The notes under the pieces: generated by a model | The model's input: only the letters and a program-made list of their open reading frames with translations | What the model was told of the DNA's origin: nothing | Database searches by the model: none | Part shown: positions 51,018 to 60,407 of the stretch, piece after piece | Layout: each line of letters opens with the position of its first letter | Position numbering within the stretch: position 1 is the stretch's first letter | Program-made: the position numbers and the translations under genes | Assembly: GCA_903866275.1 (NCBI GenBank) | Contig: CAIPMU010000018.1 | Coordinates: 1-64,000 of the forward strand | Reading direction: 5' to 3' | Length of the DNA stretch: 64,000 bases | Source: Vampirovibrio chlorellavorus | GTDB lineage: Bacteria; Cyanobacteriota; Vampirovibrionia; Vampirovibrionales; Vampirovibrionaceae

Positions 51018-54000
51018 GTGCCCACTATCAAGCATTCACAGCCTCGCTTCGCCGGTTACCGAGTATCCGACGGTCAGGCCAAGCTGTATTTGCCGGGGCA
51101 AAGCCATCTGAAACCGGAGCAGCTGAAGGCTGAAGTGATTCTGCCCGGCGCAAAGCAGGTGACTACTATCCCCATGACCTCAAACGGGGACTACTGGGTG
51201 TCCACGCAAACGGTTCCTCTGGGGACTGATTACCGCTTTCGGACACATCAGAAACCTGAGTTTCAGGTGAAGGTTTCCATCAAGGATCAAACGCCCTTTG
51301 AGGCGCTGACGGTTCAGCAGAAGCAGGGCGAGCACGGGGTCTGGGAATTTACGTCCCCGTTTGAAATTGGTTCTCAAATGGCGTTTCAGGTTCCGGTTCA
51401 GGAGGATATGCCTCGGATTCGCGCGGAAAAACTGGAGCCGGGGCAAGATCCCCAAGTGCTGCCGGTTCGTCGTGAAGGACAAACCTGGGCCTTTGAAGAT
51501 TTGAACGCCAGGCCGGGCACCACCTACCGGTTGTCCCCTGCGCTGGATGCGCTGGAAGTGGTGACCCATAATCCGTTCGGCAGTTTTAACCGGGTGTCTC
51601 CACACGAGCTGAATACACCCCAGAACAGCACCGTCATGGCCGATGTGTTTCTGGACAGTCTGGTGTCCAGCAAGCGCCTCAAGCAGCTGGAACAGGCTGA
51701 ACGAGCCCAGCAGGGTCTGTCAGCCCTGCCGGATGATGAAGCCGCGCAACCGCATCATCCCGTGTTGCCTGTCCGGAACCCCTACAACCAGTTTGCGGTG
51801 GATAAAAACGCGCCGGCGTCGCTTCCGGAAGCTGGTTTAAATGAGATGTTACCCCGGCTGCAACAGGCCGGATTCTCTTCGGTTCTGCTGAAGCCGTTTA
51901 TAGGGGGGGACAATCTCACTTCTCACCGGTATTGGACGGTGGACCCTTATGTTCTGAACAACAGTTTCCGGGACAAAAACAGTTTCCGGGATACCTTGCG
52001 GCAGATGTTGAACCGCAATATGAAGCTGTATGCCGATGGGGCCTTCGTCAATCAGGGGCTGGATGGCGTGCATGTCACTTCCAATCTGGTGCATGGACTG
52101 GCTTCTCCTTATTGGCGCTGGCTGAAGGCGGGCGATGAAAATGCCCCCGGCGGTTTGGCCACCTACCCGAATCTGGCGCATAAAAAGTATACGTTTGGCG
52201 TGTTGCCCACTAAGTTGAACGACATAACCCATCTGCCGGAACTGGCTGAGGGGCATTATGCGGTACGGATCATTAACGATCCCACCGATCAACGCGTTGA
52301 ATACGATAAAAAACGCCCGACGTTCATCGAGTTGTACGATCCCCGTCTGGAAAAAACCAACGGCGATCCTGTAATCTACGAGCGACCGGAAGATCGCCCC
52401 ATCATTAAAACCAGCACGGATTCGGTGCAAAAATACCGCTTCCCGGTTGGCGCACAGGAAGTGCTGGATAAAGCCAAAAAGAACGAGTTACACGGGCCTG
52501 GCTTGCTGGAATGGAAACGTTTTCGACTGGACACGCCCGGTTCTGATGATTCCGGCGTGAAGTGGGACGGGCAGGTCAACACGGCCATGCTCAATACCCG
52601 TAACCCCGAAGTGCTCGATTACCTGAAGGGGGCCGTGGGCTACTGGAGCCGAATGGTCATGAACACCCATGTCGGCAACGTGACTGAAGCCCTGATGCAG
52701 GCCAAGGCCCAGCACAAGGACGCCAACCTGACCCAGTTGCTGGAGGCCATTACCCAGCCCGTCACCCCCACAACCCGACAGGAAGCGACACGGTTACTTC
52801 CCCCGGCCATGACAGATGCTGTGCTTTCCGATAAAGCACTGAGCAAGGTGTATGACGCCGTAGCGCCAGATCACACTCGGGAAGCTTCCGGTAAGGCCTT
52901 TGCCCAGCGAATGCTGGAGGAAGTGCCCTTGAATGTGCTGCCCCTGCCCACGCTCTTTAAGGCTAACTTGTGCTATCCCGGTTTGACGGAAGCCCTGAAT
53001 CCGGTCAAGCGGGGCGGATTTTCCAATTTCATGAATCACGTGGTGCTGGGCAATCTATCCCGTATTCCACTTCTGGGGCACCTCTTCCGGGCGATTCGCA
53101 ATTTCGTTTTCCCCAAACCGTTTCAGGTGAAGCTGGGCGAGAAGCTGGGACATATCTTTGAGCAGTTGAGCCCGGCGGCTCAGGACAAACTGCGTCATGG
53201 CCAGATTCAGTCCTTGCTGGCGGATCGGGTCAGCGAGACCTTGTACCTGTCTCTCTTGACGGACTTGCCACCCAATGAAATCCGGGAAATCCAGAAGGAT
53301 GTCGCGCATCCCAAGCGTTTGGAAGAAGCTTTCTATAAAGGGATACCGCTGGATCTGCTGCAAGCCGATCCGGTTGTTGCCGCAGAGCTCTTGCCTCGCC
53401 TGCTGAATCAGCGTCTGGATAAACTGGCCAGCCGACAGATTGGGAATATGATGGAAGCTGAGTTGAAAAAGCTCGATCCACAGTTGGCTGCCGTGGCTCA
53501 GGCCGTCTTGCAAAAACGGGAAATGGGCCTGAACTGGCGGATTGACGCCGCCCGTGACGTGGGTGATATGGCCCGCGTGTTTGAAACCCCGGCCCATAAC
53601 CGCACTAAGGTTTTTCAGGAAGAAATGGGCTTTGTTCAGACGTTCTGGGATAAGCTCACGCAGGCGATGCGTGGCCCCTCGAACAAGACTTCCATTATCG
53701 CGGAGCTGACCGACTTTGAATTGCTGGCCAATAATAATCAACCGGTGGCCCGGCAAGCCCTGAAGCAGTTCTTTGATCGGAACACCTTCACGGGGACGCC
53801 CAACATGAGCTACCTGTACAGTCCTATTTCACAGTTGATTCATTACGCCCAGCGTCCGGACGAGTTTGGCGGTAGTCAGATTGGCCCTGGCGACTTCCTC
53901 AATCAGATGCAGCGCAGTAGTGAAGCGGTATCTTTCCCTGCCCTCCGGGATGCCCAGAATTTGACCAGCAGTCACGACTACCCTACCAGCAGTCATGTGA

Positions 54001-55352
54001 TGATGATTAACCCGGATCTGTTTACGATGGATCTGGTGAAGTGGCGGGGGCTGAAAGATGACCTGACCGTGTCGATCAACGAGTTGAAAGACAAGGCCTG
54101 TTTTGCAAAAGACCGTGTCGGGTTGCAAACAACCCTGGGTCTGAATCAAAAAGCGTTCGATGGCGTGATGTATAGCCTCACTAAGGCGCTGGAGGACCCC
54201 GAAACGGCTGAGTTGCTGAAAGATCCGGATCTGAAAGTTTTCTATAGCGAGGCGACCAAGTCGAAAAACCCGGCGACCAATATCGGCACGCCCCACGAGC
54301 TGAAGGCAAAGTTTGTGACCGAGCTGTTGGGGACACCAGAAACCCCCGGTGTGTTAATCCCCAGCGATTTGAATCTGACGGCGCCTTCACAACTGACGGC
54401 TTTGGGTGAGGCTCTGGTAGCCCGGATTGCCGAACCCAGCGAGGCCAAGGCCATGCGTGGGGTGATTGTGAATGCGGTGCTGCAAGACAGTATGCCCGAT
54501 CCTCAAAAACAGGCCATCTGGGATGGGCTGGATGCGGCGGTTCAAAAATGGGGCAGTGCATTCGGGTATCAACCGCTGGATATTGTGCTGAATCACGTCT
54601 TTGAAGGCATGACGCCTGAACAGCGCGCGTTATTTGAGAATCCTGACGCCACCAAGCTGGCCTTGTACACCTCGGCCAATGCGCCCGTTATGGATAAGCT
54701 GAAACGGCTCTTTGCCGTGCAGGCGGCCTTGCCGGGTAATCCGTCGGTGTACCTGCAGGATCTCATGGCGGACGGCGGTAGCGAGTGGACGAAAAACGTC
54801 CAGCTTCAAAACCGGAATCTGCTGCGGGTGGATAAGTTCCAGCAGCCCTCTGTGGTGGATGTGAAAAATAAGGCCAGCGATTTCAACAACTATTTCGCCG
54901 AAGTGGGCAAAATCTTTGGCGCGCGGACCAATCCGGGGTTACGGCAGAAATACCCGCAGCTGGAAGCCCTGAACAATGGCGTCTTGCTCCCCGTCACCCC
55001 CAACGAGGAATCCGGTATTCTGCCCATCGTGCGGGATAACGGCAAACATCAGGTCATCACGTTGGTGAATGTGGGTCAGCGCAAAAAACTGGATGACGTG
55101 AACAAGACCGGGGTGGATGAAGCACTGCAAGGTCGTTACGCCACCCCCACACGGAATTACAAAACACCAGAAAATTATCAGCCCGATTTCAGTGAGCTGG
55201 GTCTGAAAGAGGGCACCACGTACGAAGATATTTATACCCACGAGCAGTTTGAGTTGCACGAAGGCCGCCTGCAAGTGGCTGGAGCGCCGTATGCTGGCCT
55301 GCCTGTCAATGGCTGGCGCATGCTGGTCAGGACCTCAAAACCTTCTGCATAA
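51018..55352 (+). CDS. giant GH13-like protein with large helical insert (1444 aa)
   Basis: Not a standard family, but alpha-amylase signatures can be followed. The start MPTIKHSQPRFAGYRVSDGQ leads into beta-rich domains (about 1-200), possibly carbohydrate-binding. The barrel begins near 275 (LNEMLPRLQQAGFSSVLLKP). Region I-like KLYADGAFVNQG has Asp340 and Asn345. Region II-like LNWRIDAARD has Asp843, region III-like SIIAELTDF has Glu896, and region IV-like LTSSHDYP has His986-Asp987. About 490 residues, largely helical, separate regions I and II. The C-terminal part (about 1330-1444, GKHQVITLVNVGQRKKLDD) looks like the beta domain of amylases. No signal peptide. The start codon is GTG, with GAGG about ten bases before. 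It is divergent from the GH13 operon. Catalysis is unproven. Confidence 0.75.
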   Translation: MPTIKHSQPRFAGYRVSDGQAKLYLPGQSHLKPEQLKAEVILPGAKQVTTIPMTSNGDYWVSTQTVPLGTDYRFRTHQKPEFQVKVSIKDQTPFEALTVQQKQGEHGVWEFTSPFEIGSQMAFQVPVQEDMPRIRAEKLEPGQDPQVLPVRREGQTWAFEDLNARPGTTYRLSPALDALEVVTHNPFGSFNRVSPHELNTPQNSTVMADVFLDSLVSSKRLKQLEQAERAQQGLSALPDDEAAQPHHPVLPVRNPYNQFAVDKNAPASLPEAGLNEMLPRLQQAGFSSVLLKPFIGGDNLTSHRYWTVDPYVLNNSFRDKNSFRDTLRQMLNRNMKLYADGAFVNQGLDGVHVTSNLVHGLASPYWRWLKAGDENAPGGLATYPNLAHKKYTFGVLPTKLNDITHLPELAEGHYAVRIINDPTDQRVEYDKKRPTFIELYDPRLEKTNGDPVIYERPEDRPIIKTSTDSVQKYRFPVGAQEVLDKAKKNELHGPGLLEWKRFRLDTPGSDDSGVKWDGQVNTAMLNTRNPEVLDYLKGAVGYWSRMVMNTHVGNVTEALMQAKAQHKDANLTQLLEAITQPVTPTTRQEATRLLPPAMTDAVLSDKALSKVYDAVAPDHTREASGKAFAQRMLEEVPLNVLPLPTLFKANLCYPGLTEALNPVKRGGFSNFMNHVVLGNLSRIPLLGHLFRAIRNFVFPKPFQVKLGEKLGHIFEQLSPAAQDKLRHGQIQSLLADRVSETLYLSLLTDLPPNEIREIQKDVAHPKRLEEAFYKGIPLDLLQADPVVAAELLPRLLNQRLDKLASRQIGNMMEAELKKLDPQLAAVAQAVLQKREMGLNWRIDAARDVGDMARVFETPAHNRTKVFQEEMGFVQTFWDKLTQAMRGPSNKTSIIAELTDFELLANNNQPVARQALKQFFDRNTFTGTPNMSYLYSPISQLIHYAQRPDEFGGSQIGPGDFLNQMQRSSEAVSFPALRDAQNLTSSHDYPTSSHVMMINPDLFTMDLVKWRGLKDDLTVSINELKDKACFAKDRVGLQTTLGLNQKAFDGVMYSLTKALEDPETAELLKDPDLKVFYSEATKSKNPATNIGTPHELKAKFVTELLGTPETPGVLIPSDLNLTAPSQLTALGEALVARIAEPSEAKAMRGVIVNAVLQDSMPDPQKQAIWDGLDAAVQKWGSAFGYQPLDIVLNHVFEGMTPEQRALFENPDATKLALYTSANAPVMDKLKRLFAVQAALPGNPSVYLQDLMADGGSEWTKNVQLQNRNLLRVDKFQQPSVVDVKNKASDFNNYFAEVGKIFGARTNPGLRQKYPQLEALNNGVLLPVTPNEESGILPIVRDNGKHQVITLVNVGQRKKLDDVNKTGVDEALQGRYATPTRNYKTPENYQPDFSELGLKEGTTYEDIYTHEQFELHEGRLQVAGAPYAGLPVNGWRMLVRTSKPSA

Positions 55353-55577
55353 CGGCTTAATAGCCTTTTTCTGAGGGCGAAGATGAGTTTGATTGGTGTT
55401 GCAGGTCCGGGTTGATGTGCTTTGCCGGCTTTTGATTTCACGTGTTCGGATTTACATTGTAAAGATAAAAAACACAATGACGCCGCGACTTTAGGCGGTT
55501 CTGGAAACTCGTCTATGGTCAAAATGCACTGCCTGTGGGAAAATGGTCCTCATTCGAGGAACAGGGTCAAAATTTAT

Positions 55578-55609
55578 CCGGCAATCCTGCCGGGTTTTCG
55601 TTTTTGTTT
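55578..55609 (+). terminator. intrinsic terminator between the 1444-aa gene and the transporter
   Basis: Stem CCGGCA/TGCCGG with loop ATCC, then a T-rich run (GTTTTCGTTTTTG). It lies 226 bases behind the 1444-residue gene and only 55 bases before the transporter start, inside the otherwise gene-free 55353-55663. It either ends the upstream transcript or works as an attenuator in the transporter leader. Confidence 0.7.
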
Positions 55610-55663
55610 AGGCATCGCCTATGCAGGCATTTTTTGATCCAGATCACAAAAAGGAAAACATCT

Positions 55664-57037
55664 ATGCCCCCCGGAATCCTGACGCCGACCCAACCTTCGT
55701 CCAAGCATTCAGCCACACTGGACGCATCGGGAATCGACCCTGAGGCATGGAAAAAGAAAAGTTTCTGGCAACTGTTTAACATCAGTATTGGCTTTTTGGG
55801 CATTCAGTTTGCCTGGGCCATTCAAATGGGCCAGATGAGCCCGCTTCTGGAACGTCTGGGTTCCAACCCGCAACTGCTGGGGCTGATTTCTTGCGCGGGT
55901 CCCGTGACCGGCGTTTTGGTGCAGCCCATTATCGGGGCGCTCAGTGACGGGTGCCAGTTGTCGATGGGGCGTCGGCGACCCTTTTTGTTGATGGGCGCGT
56001 TGTTGACCGCTGTCGCATTGATTTTAATGCCATCTTCCACCGAGCTGTGGATGGCTGCCGTTCTGCTCTGGTTGCTGGATGCCAGCATTAACACCACGCA
56101 AGGTCCTTACCGGGCCATCGTTTCCGATGTGGTGCATAAAAGCCAGCAGGCTACCGCCTACTCGTTGATGGGCCTCACCATCGGCTTGGGCTCAGTGGCG
56201 GCGTTCCTGATTGCGGCACAGATTCCTTCGCTGCATAACCTGTTTTATCTGGGAGCCTCGGCCATGGTGCTGGCCATTCTCTGGACAGTGATCACCACCC
56301 CGGAGCCTCCTGCTTCTCCCATCACAGTGCCCCAGGAATTTGCGGCCCCCAAAGGTAATTTTTTCGTAGATACTATCAAGTCCATTGTCAGCATGCCGAC
56401 TGAGGGTCTGAAACTTTGCGTGGCGCACAGCTTCACCTGGTTTGGGCTGGCCTGTCTGTTTACGTTTTTCTCGGTGTTTGTACCGCACCACGTGTTTGGG
56501 GCGGCAACTCCCCAAAGCCCTCATTATGAGGAAGGCGTGCAGTGGGTTTCTTACTGCTATGCCGCGATGAATGCGCTTTGCTTCCTGTTTTCAGCGTTTA
56601 TTGGCAAGCTCTGCGCGGCCACTTCCAAGAAAATGACACACACGCTGGGTTTGCTTTGCATGGGTGGCGCCTTTCTGGCGATGCCCTTCCTGACGAGCCC
56701 CATGCATGTGATGATTGCAATGGGTCTGGTGGGCCTTGGCTGGGCGACCACCTTGTCCATTCCCTTTGCCCTGCTGTCGGATCACCTGCCTTCGGGTAAA
56801 GCGGGCGTGATGATGGGCACCTTCAACATTTTTATTGCCGCACCGGGTGTGTTGAGTAACCTGCTGGTCGGCCCCATTGTTAGTCATTATCACAACAATC
56901 ACGCGGTGGCGTTGATCGTCGGTGGTGTGGCCATTCTAGTGTCAGCGCTCCTGCTACAAACCGTCAAGGAAGTCCAAGTGCTGCCTTCGCAAGTGCTTCA
57001 CACTGAGGACGCCGAACCGGCCCTCGCGTCGGCCTGA
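55664..57037 (+). CDS. MFS sugar transporter of the SLC45/GPH type
   Basis: Twelve-helix inner-membrane permease, 457 residues. The order FLGIQFAWAIQMGQMSPLLE, LLGLISCAGPVTGVLVQPII-GALSD, SMGRRRPFLLMGALL and LLDASINTTQGPYRAIVSDV closely follows the SLC45/sucrose-maltose transporter branch, whose members import disaccharides with protons. The RRRP loop between helices 2 and 3 and the QGPYRA-x-x-x-D segment are characteristic. The ATG at 55664 follows AAGGA eight bases upstream; the frame is open further but without such a site. Position behind the GH13-like genes suggests sugar or maltooligosaccharide uptake. Confidence 0.88.
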   Translation: MPPGILTPTQPSSKHSATLDASGIDPEAWKKKSFWQLFNISIGFLGIQFAWAIQMGQMSPLLERLGSNPQLLGLISCAGPVTGVLVQPIIGALSDGCQLSMGRRRPFLLMGALLTAVALILMPSSTELWMAAVLLWLLDASINTTQGPYRAIVSDVVHKSQQATAYSLMGLTIGLGSVAAFLIAAQIPSLHNLFYLGASAMVLAILWTVITTPEPPASPITVPQEFAAPKGNFFVDTIKSIVSMPTEGLKLCVAHSFTWFGLACLFTFFSVFVPHHVFGAATPQSPHYEEGVQWVSYCYAAMNALCFLFSAFIGKLCAATSKKMTHTLGLLCMGGAFLAMPFLTSPMHVMIAMGLVGLGWATTLSIPFALLSDHLPSGKAGVMMGTFNIFIAAPGVLSNLLVGPIVSHYHNNHAVALIVGGVAILVSALLLQTVKEVQVLPSQVLHTEDAEPALASA

Positions 57038-57412
57038 TGGTGTTGATAACCCGGTTGTTTGGTCTGTTGGGCAAGAAATGGAGCCCTCCCGGTTTTATTG
57101 GAAACAAGGGGTTTAAACGCCCAAATCCCTGAATGACAGCCTGATCTCGTCTGGTAATGCCCCTTGCATTTTCGCTCTGTATTTGACATGCGCCGTCTGC
57201 TCGGTTGAAAATAGATTGCGATAGTGGCTATAGTCCTCATGCGGGTAAGCTGGTTTCTCAATCACTGTGAAACAGGCCTGAAACCCTTAACGTTCCGTCT
57301 CTTTCCACGTCACGATACCCTGACAAACCTCAAACTACCTCACCATTGGCCTATGCCCTACTGGAGTTCTGGCTTGAACCACTGACTCCCAACCCCTAAG
57401 GTTTTTGATTGA
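57038..57412. other. 375-base leader and promoter region of typA
   Basis: No gene seen. It holds a good promoter at 57205-57234, leaving a leader of about 170 bases before typA. No known riboswitch or thermosensor fold was recognised in that leader. Confidence 0.5.
57205..57234 (+). promoter_or_regulatory. sigma70-type promoter of typA
   Basis: TTGAAA (57205-57210), 18-base spacer, TATAGT (57229-57234), in the direction of typA. Confidence 0.5.
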
Positions 57413-59281
57413 ATGACTGCCTCCACACTTACCCAACCTGAACATGGATTGCTTATGACCCCTGAAACTGCCACTGCTCCCCAAATTTTAAACGACCGCA
57501 TTCGTAACATTGCTATCATTGCCCACGTTGACCACGGCAAAACCACACTGGTGGATGCTCTTTTCCGTCAAAGCGGCATTTTGCGCGAGAACGAGCAATT
57601 GGCGGTTTGCGCCATGGACAGCAACGATCTGGAACGTGAGCGCGGTATTACCATTCTGGCCAAAAACACCGCCATTCCTTACGGTGACTACAAGATCAAC
57701 ATTCTGGACACCCCTGGCCACGCGGACTTCTCCGGTGAAGTGGAACGTGTGTTAACGATGGTTGATGGCGCGTTGCTGATCGTGGATGCCGTGGAAGGCC
57801 CCATGCCTCAAACCCGCTTTGTGTTGCGTAAAGCGCTGGAACTCGGGTTGACCATTATGCTGGTCATCAACAAAGTGGACCGGGCCGCCTCTGATCCTGC
57901 CCGCGCGGTGGATCGTGTACTGGATCTGTTTATCGAGCTGGGCGCGGATGAGCATCAGCTCGACTTCCCCGTGGTTTACGCCAGCGGCTTGACCGGTGTC
58001 TCCACCCTGTCTCAGGAAGACGCCATGAACGGCAATATGGAAAACCTGATCCCCTTGCTGGACAGCATTGTGGAGCATATTCAACCCCCACCCGGCGACA
58101 AGGATGCCTCCTTGCAGTTGCAAGTGTCCACGCTGGATTACAACGAATACCTGGGCCGCATCGTGATTGGCCGCATTTCTCGTGGTCAAATTCGTACTGG
58201 CCAGATGGTGGCCCTGGTGAACCGGGATGGCAAAACCAGCCAGCACCGCGTGACCAAGCTCTATGGCTTCCAGGGCTTGAAGCGGATTGAAATTGAAGTC
58301 GCCGAAGCAGGCGATATTTGCGCGGTGGCCGGGATTCCGGAGGTGCAAATTGGTGAAACGTTGGCCGATACCAGCAACCCTGAAGCGCTGCCTTTGATCA
58401 ATATCGAAGAACCGACGCTGAAAATGACCTTTTCCATCAACAACAGCCCCTTGGCGGGTCGCGAAGGTAAGTTTGTTACCTCACGCCAAATCAAGGATCG
58501 CTTGTGGAAAGAAGTCAAAAGCAACGTCAGTTTGCGGGTGGAAGAAGGCGATACCCCAGACTGCTTCGTGGTCAGTGGGCGCGGTGAACTGCACCTGAGT
58601 ATTCTGATTGAAACCATGCGCCGCGAAGGGTATGAGTTCCAGGTGAGCAAGCCGGAAGTTCTGACCCGCGAAGTCGAAGGGCAGTTGTGCGAGCCGTTTG
58701 AAGAGCTGATCTTCGATGTGCCGGATGAAATGACCGGTAGTTGTATTGAGAAACTCTGTCAGCGAAAAGGCGAACTGCGCCACATGGAAAGCCTTGCAGG
58801 CCGCACCGTGGTGGAATTCAGCATTCCTTCCCGCGGTTTGCTGGGTTTCCGCAGTGACTTTATCCGCATGACCAAAGGACAAGGCATGATGACTCACGCC
58901 TTCAACGAGTTCCGCCCCTGGGTGGGAGAAATTGGTTCCTCACGCAACGGCGTGCTGGTGGCCAGTGAACCGGGTGAGACGACGTCTTACGCGCTGAAAA
59001 ACGTGGAAGATCGCGGCACCTTCTTCGTGAAACCTCGCGTGACTGTCTACCGTGGCATGATCATCGGCGAGAACAGTCGTCAGCAGGATATGGCCCTGAA
59101 CGTCTGCAAAACCAAAAAGCTGACCAACATGCGCAGCGCGGGCGCTGAAGTGCTGGAAGTCCTTCAAACCCCCGTGGAAGTGACCCTGGAGTTCGGTCTG
59201 GATTACATTGAGCAGGACGAACTGATGGAAGTCACCCCGCAGAACATTCGTCTGCGCAAGCAAAACCTGGACTTCAAATAA
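57413..59281 (+). CDS. typA: ribosome-associated GTPase TypA/BipA
   Basis: Translational GTPase that binds 70S ribosomes and helps assembly and stress adaptation. The 622 residues contain G1 AHVDHGKTT (37-45), the switch [15 protein letters not shown]3 DTPGHADF, G4 NKVD, followed by domain II, the EF-G-like domains III and V ([20 protein letters not shown]) and the BipA-specific C-terminal domain ([10 protein letters not shown], then NCK-like [14 protein letters not shown]). The first 30 residues are an extension; an in-frame ATG at 57455 is an alternative start nearer the usual N-terminus. Monocistronic, with a strong terminator behind. Confidence 0.96.
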   Translation: MTASTLTQPEHGLLMTPETATAPQILNDRIRNIAIIAHVDHGKTTLVDALFRQSGILRENEQLAVCAMDSNDLERERGITILAKNTAIPYGDYKINILDTPGHADFSGEVERVLTMVDGALLIVDAVEGPMPQTRFVLRKALELGLTIMLVINKVDRAASDPARAVDRVLDLFIELGADEHQLDFPVVYASGLTGVSTLSQEDAMNGNMENLIPLLDSIVEHIQPPPGDKDASLQLQVSTLDYNEYLGRIVIGRISRGQIRTGQMVALVNRDGKTSQHRVTKLYGFQGLKRIEIEVAEAGDICAVAGIPEVQIGETLADTSNPEALPLINIEEPTLKMTFSINNSPLAGREGKFVTSRQIKDRLWKEVKSNVSLRVEEGDTPDCFVVSGRGELHLSILIETMRREGYEFQVSKPEVLTREVEGQLCEPFEELIFDVPDEMTGSCIEKLCQRKGELRHMESLAGRTVVEFSIPSRGLLGFRSDFIRMTKGQGMMTHAFNEFRPWVGEIGSSRNGVLVASEPGETTSYALKNVEDRGTFFVKPRVTVYRGMIIGENSRQQDMALNVCKTKKLTNMRSAGAEVLEVLQTPVEVTLEFGLDYIEQDELMEVTPQNIRLRKQNLDFK

Positions 59282-59310
59282 GCCCGGATTCCAGTTTTAA
59301 ATCTAAAAAT

Positions 59311-59346
59311 GACGTCTCAGGCACAATGCTTGGGGCGTCGTTTTTT
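59311..59346 (+). terminator. strong intrinsic terminator after typA
   Basis: A 12-base-pair stem (with G-U pairs) from GACGTCTCAGGC to GCTTGGGGCGTC, followed by GTTTTTT. The remaining 59347-59585, up to trmD, shows no gene. Confidence 0.85.
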
Positions 59347-59585
59347 GTTGCTTGCTTGCGCTTTGGTCAGACAAGATCGCAAGCATCCCTTTCATTCGTT
59401 TCAACAAACATGACTGCATGCGCAATTTCGTGCCTTTCGTGCATAATGATAAGTGAACTTAAGTCAGCGTCTGAAACGATTTCGTACCCTTGTTCGCGCT
59501 TGTGAATCTGTCTGTAATCAACGCCTTTAAGTATTCACCGATTACCTTGAAATGGTCCTTGCCCTCTTTGTCCCGGAATGAATCG

Positions 59586-60266
59586 ATGAAATTTAGCATT
59601 CTCACCCTCTTTCCCGAACTGATTGAAACTTACACCAACGCCAGTATCATTGGTCGTGCGGTCAAAAGTGGCGTCATTTCGGTGGAAGCAGTCAATATTC
59701 GAGATTTCAGCGCCGACTCGCATCACAAGGTGGATGATTCTCCCTTTGGCGGGGGCAGCGGCATGGTCATGACCTGCCAGCCCGTGGAAAGCGCCTTTGA
59801 GAGCCTCGGGGCACTCAAAGAGCCTGCACGTGTGTTGCTCACCACTCCGACCGGGCGGCGTTTTGATCACGCGATGGCCGTGGAGCTGTCCCAGTGCCAG
59901 CAAATTGTGATGCTCTGCGGGCATTACGAGGGTTTTGATGATCGCATTAAAACCCTGATTCCCCGCATTGAAGAAGTGTCTATCGGGGATTATGTGCTGA
60001 CTGGCGGAGAGCTGCCCGCGCTGTGCATGCTGGATTCCATCACGCGCCTACTGCCCGGTGCGGTGCAAAAGTTTTCCTCTGTCGAAGCTGATTCCTTTTA
60101 TGATGGCATGCTGGATTACCCCCACTACACCCGCCCCGCCGAGTACAAGGGGTTAAAAGTCCCGGATGTGTTGCTGAGCGGCAACCATGCTGCCATTGCC
60201 CAGTGGCGCAAACAGCAATCACTGGATAAAACCCGCACCAACCGTCCCGATTTGCTGGAGCCCTGA
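59586..60266 (+). CDS. trmD: tRNA (guanine-37-N1)-methyltransferase
   Basis: SAM-dependent SPOUT enzyme that methylates G37 next to the anticodon and prevents frameshifting. The 226 residues begin MKFSILTLFPELIETYTNAS and show the knot motifs: VDDSPFGGGSGMVMTCQPVE, VMLCGHYEGFDDRIKTLI and SIGDYVLTGGELPALCMLDS. The C-terminal helical domain carries PHYTRPAEYKGLKVPDVLLS. The ATG at 59586 fits the family start; the frame runs open 96 bases further upstream. Length is slightly below the usual 230-250. A strong terminator follows. Confidence 0.97.
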   Translation: MKFSILTLFPELIETYTNASIIGRAVKSGVISVEAVNIRDFSADSHHKVDDSPFGGGSGMVMTCQPVESAFESLGALKEPARVLLTTPTGRRFDHAMAVELSQCQQIVMLCGHYEGFDDRIKTLIPRIEEVSIGDYVLTGGELPALCMLDSITRLLPGAVQKFSSVEADSFYDGMLDYPHYTRPAEYKGLKVPDVLLSGNHAAIAQWRKQQSLDKTRTNRPDLLEP

Positions 60267-60327
60267 TCGGCTTTCCGTTTGAATTCGACCCCAAAAAGAT
60301 CAGAATCAATCAAAATTCAAACTAAGT

Positions 60328-60378
60328 AAAAAGCGGTTGTTGTTTGCCTTTCGGGAACAACAACCGCTTTTGTTTTGT
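60328..60378. terminator. bidirectional terminator between trmD and the cytochrome operon
   Basis: Long perfect stem AAAAGCGGTTGTTGTT / AACAACAACCGCTTTT with an 11-base loop; T-runs on both sides serve trmD (plus) and the respiratory operon (minus). Confidence 0.9.
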
Positions 60379-60407
60379 CTGTTTTAGCTCAGTGAGCGTC
60401 GCCTGCT

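Noticed and set aside
50846-51031. 61-codon minus-strand frame in the divergent control region
   Set aside because: Overlaps the start of the 1444-residue gene, no ribosome site, in A/T-rich spacer.
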